Shown: positions 1 through 5,208 of the stretch, piece after piece | How positions within the stretch are numbered: the stretch's first letter is position 1 | How the letters are laid out: every line of letters starts with the position of its first letter | Source: Desulfobacula sp. | GTDB taxonomy: Bacteria; Desulfobacterota; Desulfobacteria; Desulfobacterales; Desulfobacteraceae | NCBI GenBank assembly: GCA_029940235.1 | Contig: JAOZRI010000182.1 | Location: 1 to 5,208, forward strand | Reading direction: 5' to 3' | Length of the DNA stretch: 5,208 nt | Program-made: the position numbers and the translations under genes | Notes under the pieces: generated by a model | What the model saw: only the letters and a program-made list of their open reading frames with translations | Databases searched by the model: none | What the model was told of the DNA's origin: nothing

Positions 1-158
1 AATTTATTGTTTATGAAATGATGGCTCTTGGCTATTCTGATTTCCAGCCCCCACCAAAAAAAATGAGGCCCCTTTCAGAAGTGATTCATTTTGACAAGTA
101 TTGCAAAAAAGATTTCAGGACAGCAGAAGAGCTTAAGCAATATTTTGGCAAAAAATAA
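1..158 (+). CDS. C-terminal end of an unrecognised protein (5'-truncated)
   Basis: An open frame enters from the window edge (first full codon at 3) and stops at TAA 156-158, giving the last 51 residues of a protein whose start lies outside. The other two forward frames stop within the first 20 bases. The tail is soluble and fairly basic, with a Pro-Pro-Pro-Lys-Lys patch around residues 16-20 of the visible part, one cysteine, and a C-terminal stretch (AEELKQYFGKK) that looks helical. I do not recognise the family. Two in-frame ATG codons (18 and 21) exist, but no convincing ribosome binding site precedes them, so a 46-47 residue standalone peptide is less likely than a gene tail. It is 221 bases from the efflux operon, which has its own promoter, so a functional link is not implied. 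Confidence 0.6.
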   Translation, partial: FIVYEMMALGYSDFQPPPKKMRPLSEVIHFDKYCKKDFRTAEELKQYFGKK

Positions 159-184
159 TTTCAGCATGTCCAAACCCTTTTGCT

Positions 185-233
185 TGGGTATTTTATACTC
201 GATAAAGCTCTTAAGCTGGCTATAAAATACCCA
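185..233. repeat. Perfect 13-bp inverted repeat with nested small hairpin
   Basis: TGGGTATTTTATA (185-197) is matched exactly by its reverse complement TATAAAATACCCA (221-233), separated by 23 bases. The spacer holds a second small inverted repeat, AGCT 206-209 and AGCT 214-217, around a 4-base loop. It begins 27 bases after the stop of the upstream gene, but no T-run follows on either strand, so a canonical intrinsic terminator is not supported. Its other notable position is about 120-170 bases upstream of the predicted start of the sigma-54 promoter, the range in which enhancer-binding proteins usually bind. An activator site, a weak or factor-assisted transcript end, or a small mobile repeat are all possible; the symmetry is seen, the role is inferred. 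Confidence 0.7.
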
Positions 234-300
234 GATCATATTGAATCAAAGCAAGATCACAAATCAATAAAAAATTAAACTTGCTGATTAAGACAGTCTA

Positions 301-316
301 TTCATAGGGTTATGAA
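301..316. repeat. Short palindrome TTCATA-N4-TATGAA upstream of promoter
   Basis: Two perfect 6-base arms, TTCATA (301-306) and TATGAA (311-316), flank GGGT. The centre lies about 23 bases before the -24 element and about 48 before the predicted transcription start. This could be a small operator for a dimeric regulator. A chance palindrome in A+T-rich DNA is also quite possible. Confidence 0.35.
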
Positions 317-330
317 AATAATTTTCGTTT

Positions 331-346
331 TGGCACAACGATTGCA
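331..346 (+). promoter_or_regulatory. Sigma-54 (RpoN) -24/-12 promoter of the efflux operon
   Basis: TGGCAC (331-336), five bases (ACAGA-like spacer, actually AACGA), then TTGCA (342-346) match the sigma-54 consensus TGGCAC-N5-TTGCW. The invariant GG (332-333) and GC (344-345) are exactly ten bases apart, the diagnostic spacing. Transcription should start about a dozen bases after the GC, near 355-359, leaving a leader of roughly 20-25 bases before the channel gene's ATG at 380. Sigma-54 promoters have no basal activity without an AAA+ activator of the NtrC type. The operon should therefore be silent until a specific signal is sensed. The activator gene is not in this window. Confidence 0.85.
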
Positions 347-369
347 TTTTTCTGGTACTAATCACAAAA

Positions 370-376
370 GAGAGGG
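370..376 (+). promoter_or_regulatory. Ribosome binding site of the TolC-like gene
   Basis: GAGAGGG lies just before the ATG at 380, with only about 3-5 bases between the purine core and the start codon, a slightly tight spacing. It supports this start, as does the complete signal peptide that follows. The next in-frame ATG (446) falls within the signal sequence. Confidence 0.7.
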
Positions 377-379
377 AAA

Positions 380-1675
380 ATGAGAAACAAATTCAACGTT
401 TTAGCAGGGCTGATACTTATTGCTGTAATTCTGGCAAGCCCTGCCATGTCGTCTGCCAGTGAAGTGCTCTCGCTTGACCGGGCAGTGGCAATTGCATTGA
501 AAAAAAACCCATCCCTCTCTGCATCACGCAGCGAGGTGGATGCTGCCCGTGCCAGGATTACCCAGGCTGCTTCATCCTACTTGCCCCAGATAAATGCAAC
601 AGGAGAATATAACCATACCTGGAGTGACATGGATAGTACTGCTAAAGATACAAAAAATGATTACAATAATTACAGTGCAAATCTATCTGTCACTCAACTT
701 ATTTATGACTTTGGCAGGACATCTGCGCAAATTGGAAAAAGCCGTCATGCCTTTGACTCCAGCCGGAATAATTTTGAAACCCGGAGAATGGACATTATAA
801 AAAATGTTAAAGACGCCTATTTTGAAGCTCTTAAAAAACAGTCACTGCTGGATGTCAGTAATGAATCATTGCAGCTTAGAAAACGGCATCTTGAGCAGGC
901 TGTTGCATTTTACAAGGAAGGTATGCGTCCCAGGATCGACACAACCCGCAGTAAAGTCGAAGTCTCCCAGGCTGAACTTAAGCTGGTTACTGCCAGGTAT
1001 GATTTACAAAAAGCAATGATTGCTTTGGAAAGACTATTAGGCGGACCACCGGTTTCAGGTGAGTATTCTCTGATGAATGAGGATCAACTGCAAAAACCAC
1101 CTGCCGGTCTTCCACCTCTGATAGAATTGGCGCTTGAGAAAAGATCAGAAATATCCAGCCTTGAATTCCAGATCAAAGCTTCTGAAACTGCGATGCTGTC
1201 AATTAGACGCAGTTCCTTGCCAAGCCTCAATGCCAAAGCTTCTTACCAGTCTCTGGGAAATGAATTTCCATTAAATGACAACTGGAATGCCGGTGTGGTT
1301 TTAAAGTGGGAACTTTTTACCGGATTCAGGCAATCAGGCCAGATATATGAATATATGGCTGAAACAAAACGGTTGAAAGCCCTTTTAGATTTTCTCAAAC
1401 TGGCAGTGACCGAGGAAGTTACCCAGACCTTTCTTGGAGTCCATGAAACTTTGGAAGCCATCAACGTTGCAAAAACAGCGCTTGAACATGCCAGAGACAA
1501 TCTTGCCCTGGCACGCGGCCGTTATCAGAACGGTGTGAGTGATGCTGTTGAATTCAGCGATGCACAGATCTTATATACTGAATCAAAGTCTGCCCTTGTT
1601 CAGGCAGTTTATAATCATAAAAAAGCCTGGGCAGGCCTGGAGTATGCTGTTGGGGAGAAACTGGACAATATTTGA
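380..1675 (+). CDS. TolC/OprM-family outer-membrane efflux channel
   Basis: Outer-membrane exit duct of the pump: trimers of this family form an outer-membrane beta-barrel continued by a long periplasmic alpha-helical tunnel. The 431-residue product starts with a signal peptide (Arg/Lys at 2-4, hydrophobic core about 7-20, likely cleavage after Ala26). There is no cysteine anywhere, so it is not a lipoprotein like OprM. Two OEP repeats are visible, about residues 28-222 and 246-428. Each opens with a helix (LDRAVAIALKKNP; LIELALEKRSEI), then a matching S-x-L-P segment entering a beta-strand (SYLPQINATGEY 66-77; SSLPSLNAKASY 278-289), then an aromatic strand-to-helix turn (LIYDFGRTSAQI; WELFTGFRQSGQI). 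Length is normal for the family. It is the first gene of the operon, directly behind the sigma-54 promoter, with the adaptor 45 bases downstream. Family is certain; the precise ortholog name is not. Confidence 0.95.
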   Translation: MRNKFNVLAGLILIAVILASPAMSSASEVLSLDRAVAIALKKNPSLSASRSEVDAARARITQAASSYLPQINATGEYNHTWSDMDSTAKDTKNDYNNYSANLSVTQLIYDFGRTSAQIGKSRHAFDSSRNNFETRRMDIIKNVKDAYFEALKKQSLLDVSNESLQLRKRHLEQAVAFYKEGMRPRIDTTRSKVEVSQAELKLVTARYDLQKAMIALERLLGGPPVSGEYSLMNEDQLQKPPAGLPPLIELALEKRSEISSLEFQIKASETAMLSIRRSSLPSLNAKASYQSLGNEFPLNDNWNAGVVLKWELFTGFRQSGQIYEYMAETKRLKALLDFLKLAVTEEVTQTFLGVHETLEAINVAKTALEHARDNLALARGRYQNGVSDAVEFSDAQILYTESKSALVQAVYNHKKAWAGLEYAVGEKLDNI

Positions 1676-1704
1676 GCACAGCTTGAGAAAAAAAACTTCA
1701 ATTT

Positions 1705-1716
1705 AAGGAACTAAGG
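1705..1716 (+). promoter_or_regulatory. Doubled Shine-Dalgarno sequence before the adaptor gene
   Basis: AAGGAA (1705-1710) and AAGG (1713-1716) lie in tandem before the ATG at 1721. The nearer copy is about 4 bases away and the farther about 10. Either could serve, and together they fix this start. No promoter or terminator is apparent in the 45-base spacer, which supports read-through from the channel gene. Confidence 0.55.
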
Positions 1717-1720
1717 TAAG

Positions 1721-3328
1721 ATGAAAAAATTTATTTTTATTTTTGTAGTGGTAGTAGCTGTGACGGCAATCGGTTATTGGGAAAAAGATCGATTATTCAA
1801 AACTAAAACAGTTGAGACCCAATACCATCTTGCCAAAGTGGAAAAAAGAAATATGGTCAACAGCGTTTCCTGCTCAGGAGAATTAAGTGCAGTCGTTACC
1901 GTAGAGGTGGGTTCTGAAATATCAGGGCTGATAATGGAACTTTTAGTGGATTACAATACAGAGGTGAAACAAGGAGATATTATTGCCCGTCTGGACCCGA
2001 AAAGTTACCAGGCCATGGTTCGACAAGCAGAGGCGGAGCTTGCCTTGTACAAAGCAAAACTGCTTACCCAAAAAGCCACTGTGGTGCGCTGCCAGGCTGA
2101 TTTACAAAATACACAGGCCATGTTAACAGCATCCCGGGCCCAGACAAAAAAAGCCAGGGCAACGTTTGACAATGCCAAGCGCAACTTTGAACGTAAACAG
2201 GCCCTTATCAGGCAGGAGTTTATCTCCAGAAATGAATTTGATGTTGCCAAAACTGCTTTTGCCGAGGCCACAGCCCAGTTGGAACAATCTCAAGCCCAGG
2301 AAAATGCAGCTATCAGCAAGGTCGCATCAGGCAACGCCGCCCTTGTCATGGCCAATGCCCAAATCAAGGAGGCCAAAGCTCAAATTCAATTAAAAGCAGC
2401 AGCGCTGGACAAAAGGCGGATTGATTTGGATAACACCATTATTCGTTCACCGGTTACCGGTGTTGTTATTGATCGCAGAGTGGATGCAGGACAAACTGTT
2501 GCTGCCAGCCTGCAGGCACCAACTCTGTTTACCATTGCCAGGGATCTTACCAAAATGCAGGTATCTGCCTCCGTGGACGAGGCAGATATCGGACATATCC
2601 AAAAGGGTCAGTCAGCCAATTTCACCGTGGACGCTTTTGGCAGCCGTAAATTTACAGGTCGGGTAACACAAATCCGAAAAGCAGGCAAGACTATCCAGAA
2701 CGTTGTTACCTATGCTGTGATCATTTCGGCTGACAATCCAGATTTGAGTCTGATGCCCGGCATGACAGCAGACGTTGAAATTGAGATATTAAAAAAGCTG
2801 CAAGTACTGGTCATTGCCAATGCTGCGCTGCGATTCACCCCACCTGATGCCAGGCAAAATAGTTCTGTCAACGACCAGGCACAGATTGATTCAGGTGCTC
2901 AATCCGGCAGAGGAGGACGTCGCAATCCTGAAGAGAGGATTAAAGAATTAACCCAGGTATTGAACCTGAATCAGGATCAACAGGAAAAGTTGCAAGAAAT
3001 GTTTCAAAAAATTGGTAAAAAAATGAGAGCTGCACGCCAGGCAGATGATTTTAATCCGGCGCGTATGGGTACACTACGGGATAAAGCGCGCAAAGAGACC
3101 CATATTGCAATTATAAGAATTCTATCTCCTGAACAAAGGTTGCGTTACGAACAAATGGCCAGTGGTAGACAAAAAAACAAAGTCCAGAAAGGTATAATCT
3201 GGTATCTAAACAAAACAGGTACACCAGAACGAATGCAGGTTGTTCTTGGGATCAGCGACGGTACATATACAGAAATCTCAGGTCCCAAAATTGAAGTTGG
3301 AATGCAGGTGATCAGCGGAACCCGATGA
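1721..3328 (+). CDS. macA: MacA-like periplasmic adaptor (HlyD family) with extra C-terminal insert
   Basis: Membrane-fusion protein joining the MacB-type transporter to the TolC-like channel. Residues 3-19 form a hydrophobic anchor helix. The first lipoyl half is about 60-93 (VEVGSEISGLI...VKQGDIIARLDP). A long Ala/Gln/Lys-rich coiled-coil hairpin spans about 95-237. The second lipoyl half is about 239-273 (IIRSPVTGVVIDRRVDAGQTV), followed by a beta-barrel domain about 276-355. The hairpin tip carries R158-x3-L162-x6-S169, the pattern used by AcrA/MacA-type adaptors to dock on TolC. The membrane-proximal domain starts around 360-373 and resumes around 488-535 (GISDGTYTEI, GMQVISGTR). Between them lies an extra ~110 residues resembling a Spy/CpxP domain. 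At 535 residues it is much longer than E. coli MacA (371), due to this insert and a long hairpin. The ATPase gene follows after 25 bases. The symbol is family-level. Confidence 0.93.
   Translation: MKKFIFIFVVVVAVTAIGYWEKDRLFKTKTVETQYHLAKVEKRNMVNSVSCSGELSAVVTVEVGSEISGLIMELLVDYNTEVKQGDIIARLDPKSYQAMVRQAEAELALYKAKLLTQKATVVRCQADLQNTQAMLTASRAQTKKARATFDNAKRNFERKQALIRQEFISRNEFDVAKTAFAEATAQLEQSQAQENAAISKVASGNAALVMANAQIKEAKAQIQLKAAALDKRRIDLDNTIIRSPVTGVVIDRRVDAGQTVAASLQAPTLFTIARDLTKMQVSASVDEADIGHIQKGQSANFTVDAFGSRKFTGRVTQIRKAGKTIQNVVTYAVIISADNPDLSLMPGMTADVEIEILKKLQVLVIANAALRFTPPDARQNSSVNDQAQIDSGAQSGRGGRRNPEERIKELTQVLNLNQDQQEKLQEMFQKIGKKMRAARQADDFNPARMGTLRDKARKETHIAIIRILSPEQRLRYEQMASGRQKNKVQKGIIWYLNKTGTPERMQVVLGISDGTYTEISGPKIEVGMQVISGTR
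2927..3166 (+). other. Spy/CpxP-like (LTxxQ) helical domain inserted in the MacA-like adaptor
   Basis: This codes for residues about 403-482 of the adaptor, preceded by a flexible Ser/Gly/Arg-rich linker (about 376-400). The segment is charged, helical and rich in Gln, Glu, Lys, Arg and Met. It has two copies of the pattern that marks periplasmic Spy/CpxP proteins: LNLNQDQQEKL (414-424, DNA from 2960), with Asn in place of the usual Thr, and LSPEQRLRYEQM (468-479, DNA from 3122). Spy and CpxP are periplasmic proteins of envelope stress, acting as a chaperone and as an inhibitor of the Cpx sensor; relatives take part in metal resistance. Here the domain would sit close to the inner membrane beside the MacB periplasmic domain. 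Assignment rests on motif and pattern recognition only. Confidence 0.6.
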
Positions 3329-3343
3329 AGGGGAGCTCATTTC

Positions 3344-3348
3344 AGGAG
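3344..3348 (+). promoter_or_regulatory. Ribosome binding site of the ATPase gene
   Basis: AGGAG ends five bases before the ATG at 3354, an ideal arrangement. It decides the start in favour of the product beginning [15 protein letters not shown], which has the normal beginning of this ATPase family. An ATG overlapping the adaptor's stop (3325) opens a different, unrelated frame. Confidence 0.8.
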
Positions 3349-3353
3349 AAAAC

Positions 3354-4097
3354 ATGGCCCAATATCTGTTTGAAACTATTGATCTGGAAAAAAGTTATAA
3401 AATGGGCAATCAGGTTGTCCATGCCCTTCGGGGAATTTCTACAAATGTGCAGGCAGGTGAATTTGTATCGGTTATGGGACCTTCCGGGTCAGGCAAATCC
3501 ACCTTTATGAATCTTCTGGGATGCTTGGATACACCCAGTAACGGCAGTTATCTGCTGGAGGGGGTGGAAGTCTCTTCTCTCCTGCCACAGGAACGAGCCC
3601 ATATTCGGAATCAGCGCATCGGTTTTGTATTCCAGAGCTTTAATCTCCTGCCCAGGACCAGTGCTCTTGAAAATGTGGCCTTACCGTTGCGATACGGCGG
3701 CATTCCCCGTCGCAAACGCCTGGCACGGGCTGGAGAAGTTTTAGAAAAAGTTGGTCTGGGCGACCGGCTTGACCACTATTCCACCCAGCTTTCCGGGGGG
3801 CAGCAGCAGCGGGTGGCTATTGCAAGGGCTCTTGTCGGCAATCCGGCTCTGATACTTGCTGATGAACCCACGGGCGCTCTGGACACACGAACCGGTATTG
3901 AGATAATGTCAATTTTTCAAGAGTTGAATCGCCAGGGTATGACCATTGTAATAGTAACCCATGAAAAAGAGATAGCCAATTTTACTCAACGACACTTACA
4001 TTTTCGAGATGGATTGCTGATCAATGACGAGCATGCAACAAAAGTAGAAGATGCAAAACAACAATTGTCCCAACTTTTAAAAACAGAAGAGGAGTAA
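3354..4097 (+). CDS. macB: MacB-type ABC transporter ATP-binding subunit
   Basis: Cytoplasmic ATPase that powers the pump, of the LolD/MacB/FtsE group. All catalytic motifs are intact in the 247 residues: A-loop Tyr15, Walker [10 protein letters not shown] (42-50), Q-loop Gln94 in [10 protein letters not shown], signature [15 protein letters not shown] (146-160), Walker B LILADEP (166-172) with catalytic Glu171, D-loop GALD (174-177) and switch His203 in IVTHE. The ~25-residue charged tail after the core (about 222-247) is unremarkable. In E. coli MacB the same domain is fused to the permease; here it is a separate protein, as in many ABC exporters of this type outside the enterobacteria. The permease starts five bases after the stop, so the two are probably translationally coupled and made in equal amounts. 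The alternative of a LolD-type lipoprotein exporter is made unlikely by the adjacent MacA- and TolC-like genes. Confidence 0.95.
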   Translation: MAQYLFETIDLEKSYKMGNQVVHALRGISTNVQAGEFVSVMGPSGSGKSTFMNLLGCLDTPSNGSYLLEGVEVSSLLPQERAHIRNQRIGFVFQSFNLLPRTSALENVALPLRYGGIPRRKRLARAGEVLEKVGLGDRLDHYSTQLSGGQQQRVAIARALVGNPALILADEPTGALDTRTGIEIMSIFQELNRQGMTIVIVTHEKEIANFTQRHLHFRDGLLINDEHATKVEDAKQQLSQLLKTEEE

Positions 4098-4100
4098 GGA
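4089..4100 (+). promoter_or_regulatory. Ribosome binding site of the permease gene overlapping the ATPase stop
   Basis: GAGGAG (4089-4094) directly abuts the TAA stop (4095-4097) of the ATPase gene and lies eight bases before the ATG at 4103. AAGGA (4096-4100) is a second, closer match. Having the site inside the end of the previous gene is typical of translational coupling. Confidence 0.7.
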
Positions 4101-4102
4101 AA

Positions 4103-5208
4103 ATGAAGACTCTGGACGCTTTTTTTGATGCTCTTCGTTCTCTTAAAAGCAACAGCTTAAGAAGTGTACTGACTACCCTTGGAATCATTATCGGGGTTGG
4201 TGCAGTGATCATCATGGTTTCAGTAGGTAATGGAGCCAAAGCCAAAATTAACAGACTCATTGAAAGCATGGGTGCAAATATCATGATGGTTATGGGAGGC
4301 AGCAGTCGGGGTGGAGGTGTTCGAGGCGGTGCAGGTTCCCTTCCCACCCTGACCGAAGATGATGCCTGGGCTATTCAGAATGAAATATCTTCCGTAATTG
4401 TGGCAGCTCCTTCGGTCTCAGGATCTGTGCAGGTGATCAAAGGTAATATGAACTGGGCTACTTCAGCCTTGGGAATCACAAGTGAATACATCACTGCCAG
4501 GGAATGGAAAGTTCAAAACGGACGATTTTTTGAATCATCTGAATTAAAAAGATCAGCAAAAGTAGCAATACTTGGCAAAACTGTGGTGGACAATCTGTTT
4601 ATTGACCAGAATCCAGTGGGGCAGACCATACGTGTCAAAAGGGTTCCGTTTCTGGTAATAGGAGTGCTGGCACCGAAAGGACAGACCGGACACGGAATGG
4701 ACCAGGATGATGTTGTGATGATTCCAATGACTACAGCAAAAAAACGGATTCTTGGCGGGCGGAAACTAAGTGGTAAGCTGGTTAGTGGTATTGTTGTAAA
4801 AGCCAGGAGTGCTGAAGAAGTATCACAGACAGAAGAGCAGGTCAAAGAACTTTTACGCCAGCGTCATCGCATTCGACCCGGACAGAATGATGATTTCAGA
4901 ATCCGTAATCTTGCTGAAATGGTGAGCACGCGGGCTGATTCATCTGAAGCAATGAGCCTTTTACTAATGGCAGTAGCTTCTATATCTTTAGTGGTAGGCG
5001 GAATTGGAATTATGAATATTATGCTGGTTTCCATTACTGAACGTACTCGCGAAATCGGTCTTAGAATGGCTGTCGGTGCCACTGCAGGAGATATCAGGTC
5101 CCAGTTTCTTATTGAAGCAATAGTGCTTTCATTAATTGGAGGACTTCTTGGAGCAATCCTTGGTATTGGAGGATCCCTTGCCATGAGTGCCTTTAGTGAA
5201 TGGCCTGC
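4103..5208 (+). CDS. macB: MacB-type ABC transporter permease (FtsX family), 3'-truncated
   Basis: Membrane subunit of the pump. The frame is open from ATG 4103 to the window edge, giving 368 codons plus two bases, with no stop. Relatives are usually around 400 residues, so probably only the last 30-40 residues, including the final transmembrane helix, are missing. An N-terminal amphipathic stretch (ALRSLKSNSLRSVLTTLG) leads into TM1 (about 24-41). A large periplasmic MacB-type core domain follows (about 45-275), then TM2 (about 284-309) with VGGIGIMNIMLVSITERTREIGLRMAVGA (TM2 end plus the coupling helix that contacts the ATPase, written here as two adjoining motifs GGIGIMNIML and ITERTREIGLRMAVGA), and TM3 (about 335-360). 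Residues 65-79 form a Gly/Ser/Arg-rich loop common in this family. By analogy with E. coli MacB it would dimerise and drive substrate from the periplasm into the adaptor-channel duct by mechanotransmission rather than by pumping across the inner membrane. Confidence 0.95.
   Translation, partial: MKTLDAFFDALRSLKSNSLRSVLTTLGIIIGVGAVIIMVSVGNGAKAKINRLIESMGANIMMVMGGSSRGGGVRGGAGSLPTLTEDDAWAIQNEISSVIVAAPSVSGSVQVIKGNMNWATSALGITSEYITAREWKVQNGRFFESSELKRSAKVAILGKTVVDNLFIDQNPVGQTIRVKRVPFLVIGVLAPKGQTGHGMDQDDVVMIPMTTAKKRILGGRKLSGKLVSGIVVKARSAEEVSQTEEQVKELLRQRHRIRPGQNDDFRIRNLAEMVSTRADSSEAMSLLLMAVASISLVVGGIGIMNIMLVSITERTREIGLRMAVGATAGDIRSQFLIEAIVLSLIGGLLGAILGIGGSLAMSAFSEWP

Noticed and set aside
185..240. 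Intrinsic terminator of the upstream gene.
   Set aside because: The stem is good and well placed after the stop at 158, but the 23-base spacer is large and no T-run follows the right arm (the next bases are GATCATATTG). It was kept only as an inverted repeat of unknown role.
234..277. IHF site and direct repeat (GATCA at 234 and 255; AATCAA at 244 and 262).
   Set aside because: AATCAA at 262-267 resembles the IHF core, but the TTA half is seven rather than four bases away. The repeats are short and unevenly spaced. A DNA-bending site here would make sense for a sigma-54 promoter, but the match is not good enough to call.
159..330. A sigma-70 promoter for the operon.
   Set aside because: TATACT (194-199) looks like a -10 box but has no -35 partner at the right distance, and it lies inside the inverted repeat. 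TTGCTG (281-286) and TTGAAT (241-246) lack a properly spaced -10 element.
594..2666. Several short open frames inside the channel and adaptor genes on both strands (for example 594-800, 1243-1500, 2005-2271, 2421-2666).
   Set aside because: They are out-of-frame shadows of two well-supported genes, without ribosome binding sites or recognisable products.
4295..4339. Gly/Ser/Arg-rich stretch in the permease (residues 65-79) as an unusual insertion.
   Set aside because: Glycine-rich loops at this position after TM1 are common in MacB-type permeases, so it is not remarkable.
4021..5184. Three minus-strand open frames of 106-110 codons (4021-4347, 4513-4845, 4864-5184).
   Set aside because: They lie opposite the permease gene, whose plus-strand translation is a clear MacB/FtsX protein across the whole stretch. 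The antisense translations are low-complexity and resemble no protein family.

Overview
The window carries most of a tripartite ABC-type efflux operon of the MacA-MacB-TolC class, all on the plus strand. The order is a TolC-like outer-membrane channel (380-1675), a MacA-like periplasmic adaptor (1721-3328), a MacB-type ATPase (3354-4097) and a MacB-type permease (4103 to the window end, where it is cut off). Spacers are 45, 25 and 5 bases and each gene has its own Shine-Dalgarno sequence, so the four are almost certainly co-transcribed. No terminator is visible because the last gene runs off the edge. Before the operon lie the last 51 codons of an unrecognised gene (ending at 158) and a 221-base A+T-rich intergenic region.

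The proteins should form one machine. The ATPase and permease together do what E. coli MacB does in a single chain. The MacA-like adaptor, anchored by an N-terminal membrane helix, bridges the periplasm and docks on the TolC-like channel, which opens to the outside. The substrate cannot be read from sequence. Characterised MacAB-TolC pumps move macrolides, lipopeptides, peptide toxins and porphyrins, but close relatives are often uncharacterised.

The host is a Gram-negative (two-membrane) bacterium. Moderately low G+C, the split MacB, the codon usage and the sigma-54 promoter fit a Desulfobacterota/deltaproteobacterial sulfate reducer, but this is an impression, not a demonstration.

Three things stand out. 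First, a near-perfect sigma-54 (-24/-12) promoter at 331-346 sits just before the channel gene, so the pump is probably switched on by an NtrC-type activator. Second, a perfect 13-bp inverted repeat (185-233) lies about 120-170 bases upstream of the predicted start, where activator sites for such promoters are often found. Third, the adaptor is 535 residues long because of an extra ~110-residue segment inside its C-terminal membrane-proximal region, which looks like a Spy/CpxP-type (LTxxQ) helical domain. I see no wholly new system. The best candidate for novelty is this combination of a sigma-54-controlled MacAB-type pump and an adaptor with a stress-chaperone-like insert.
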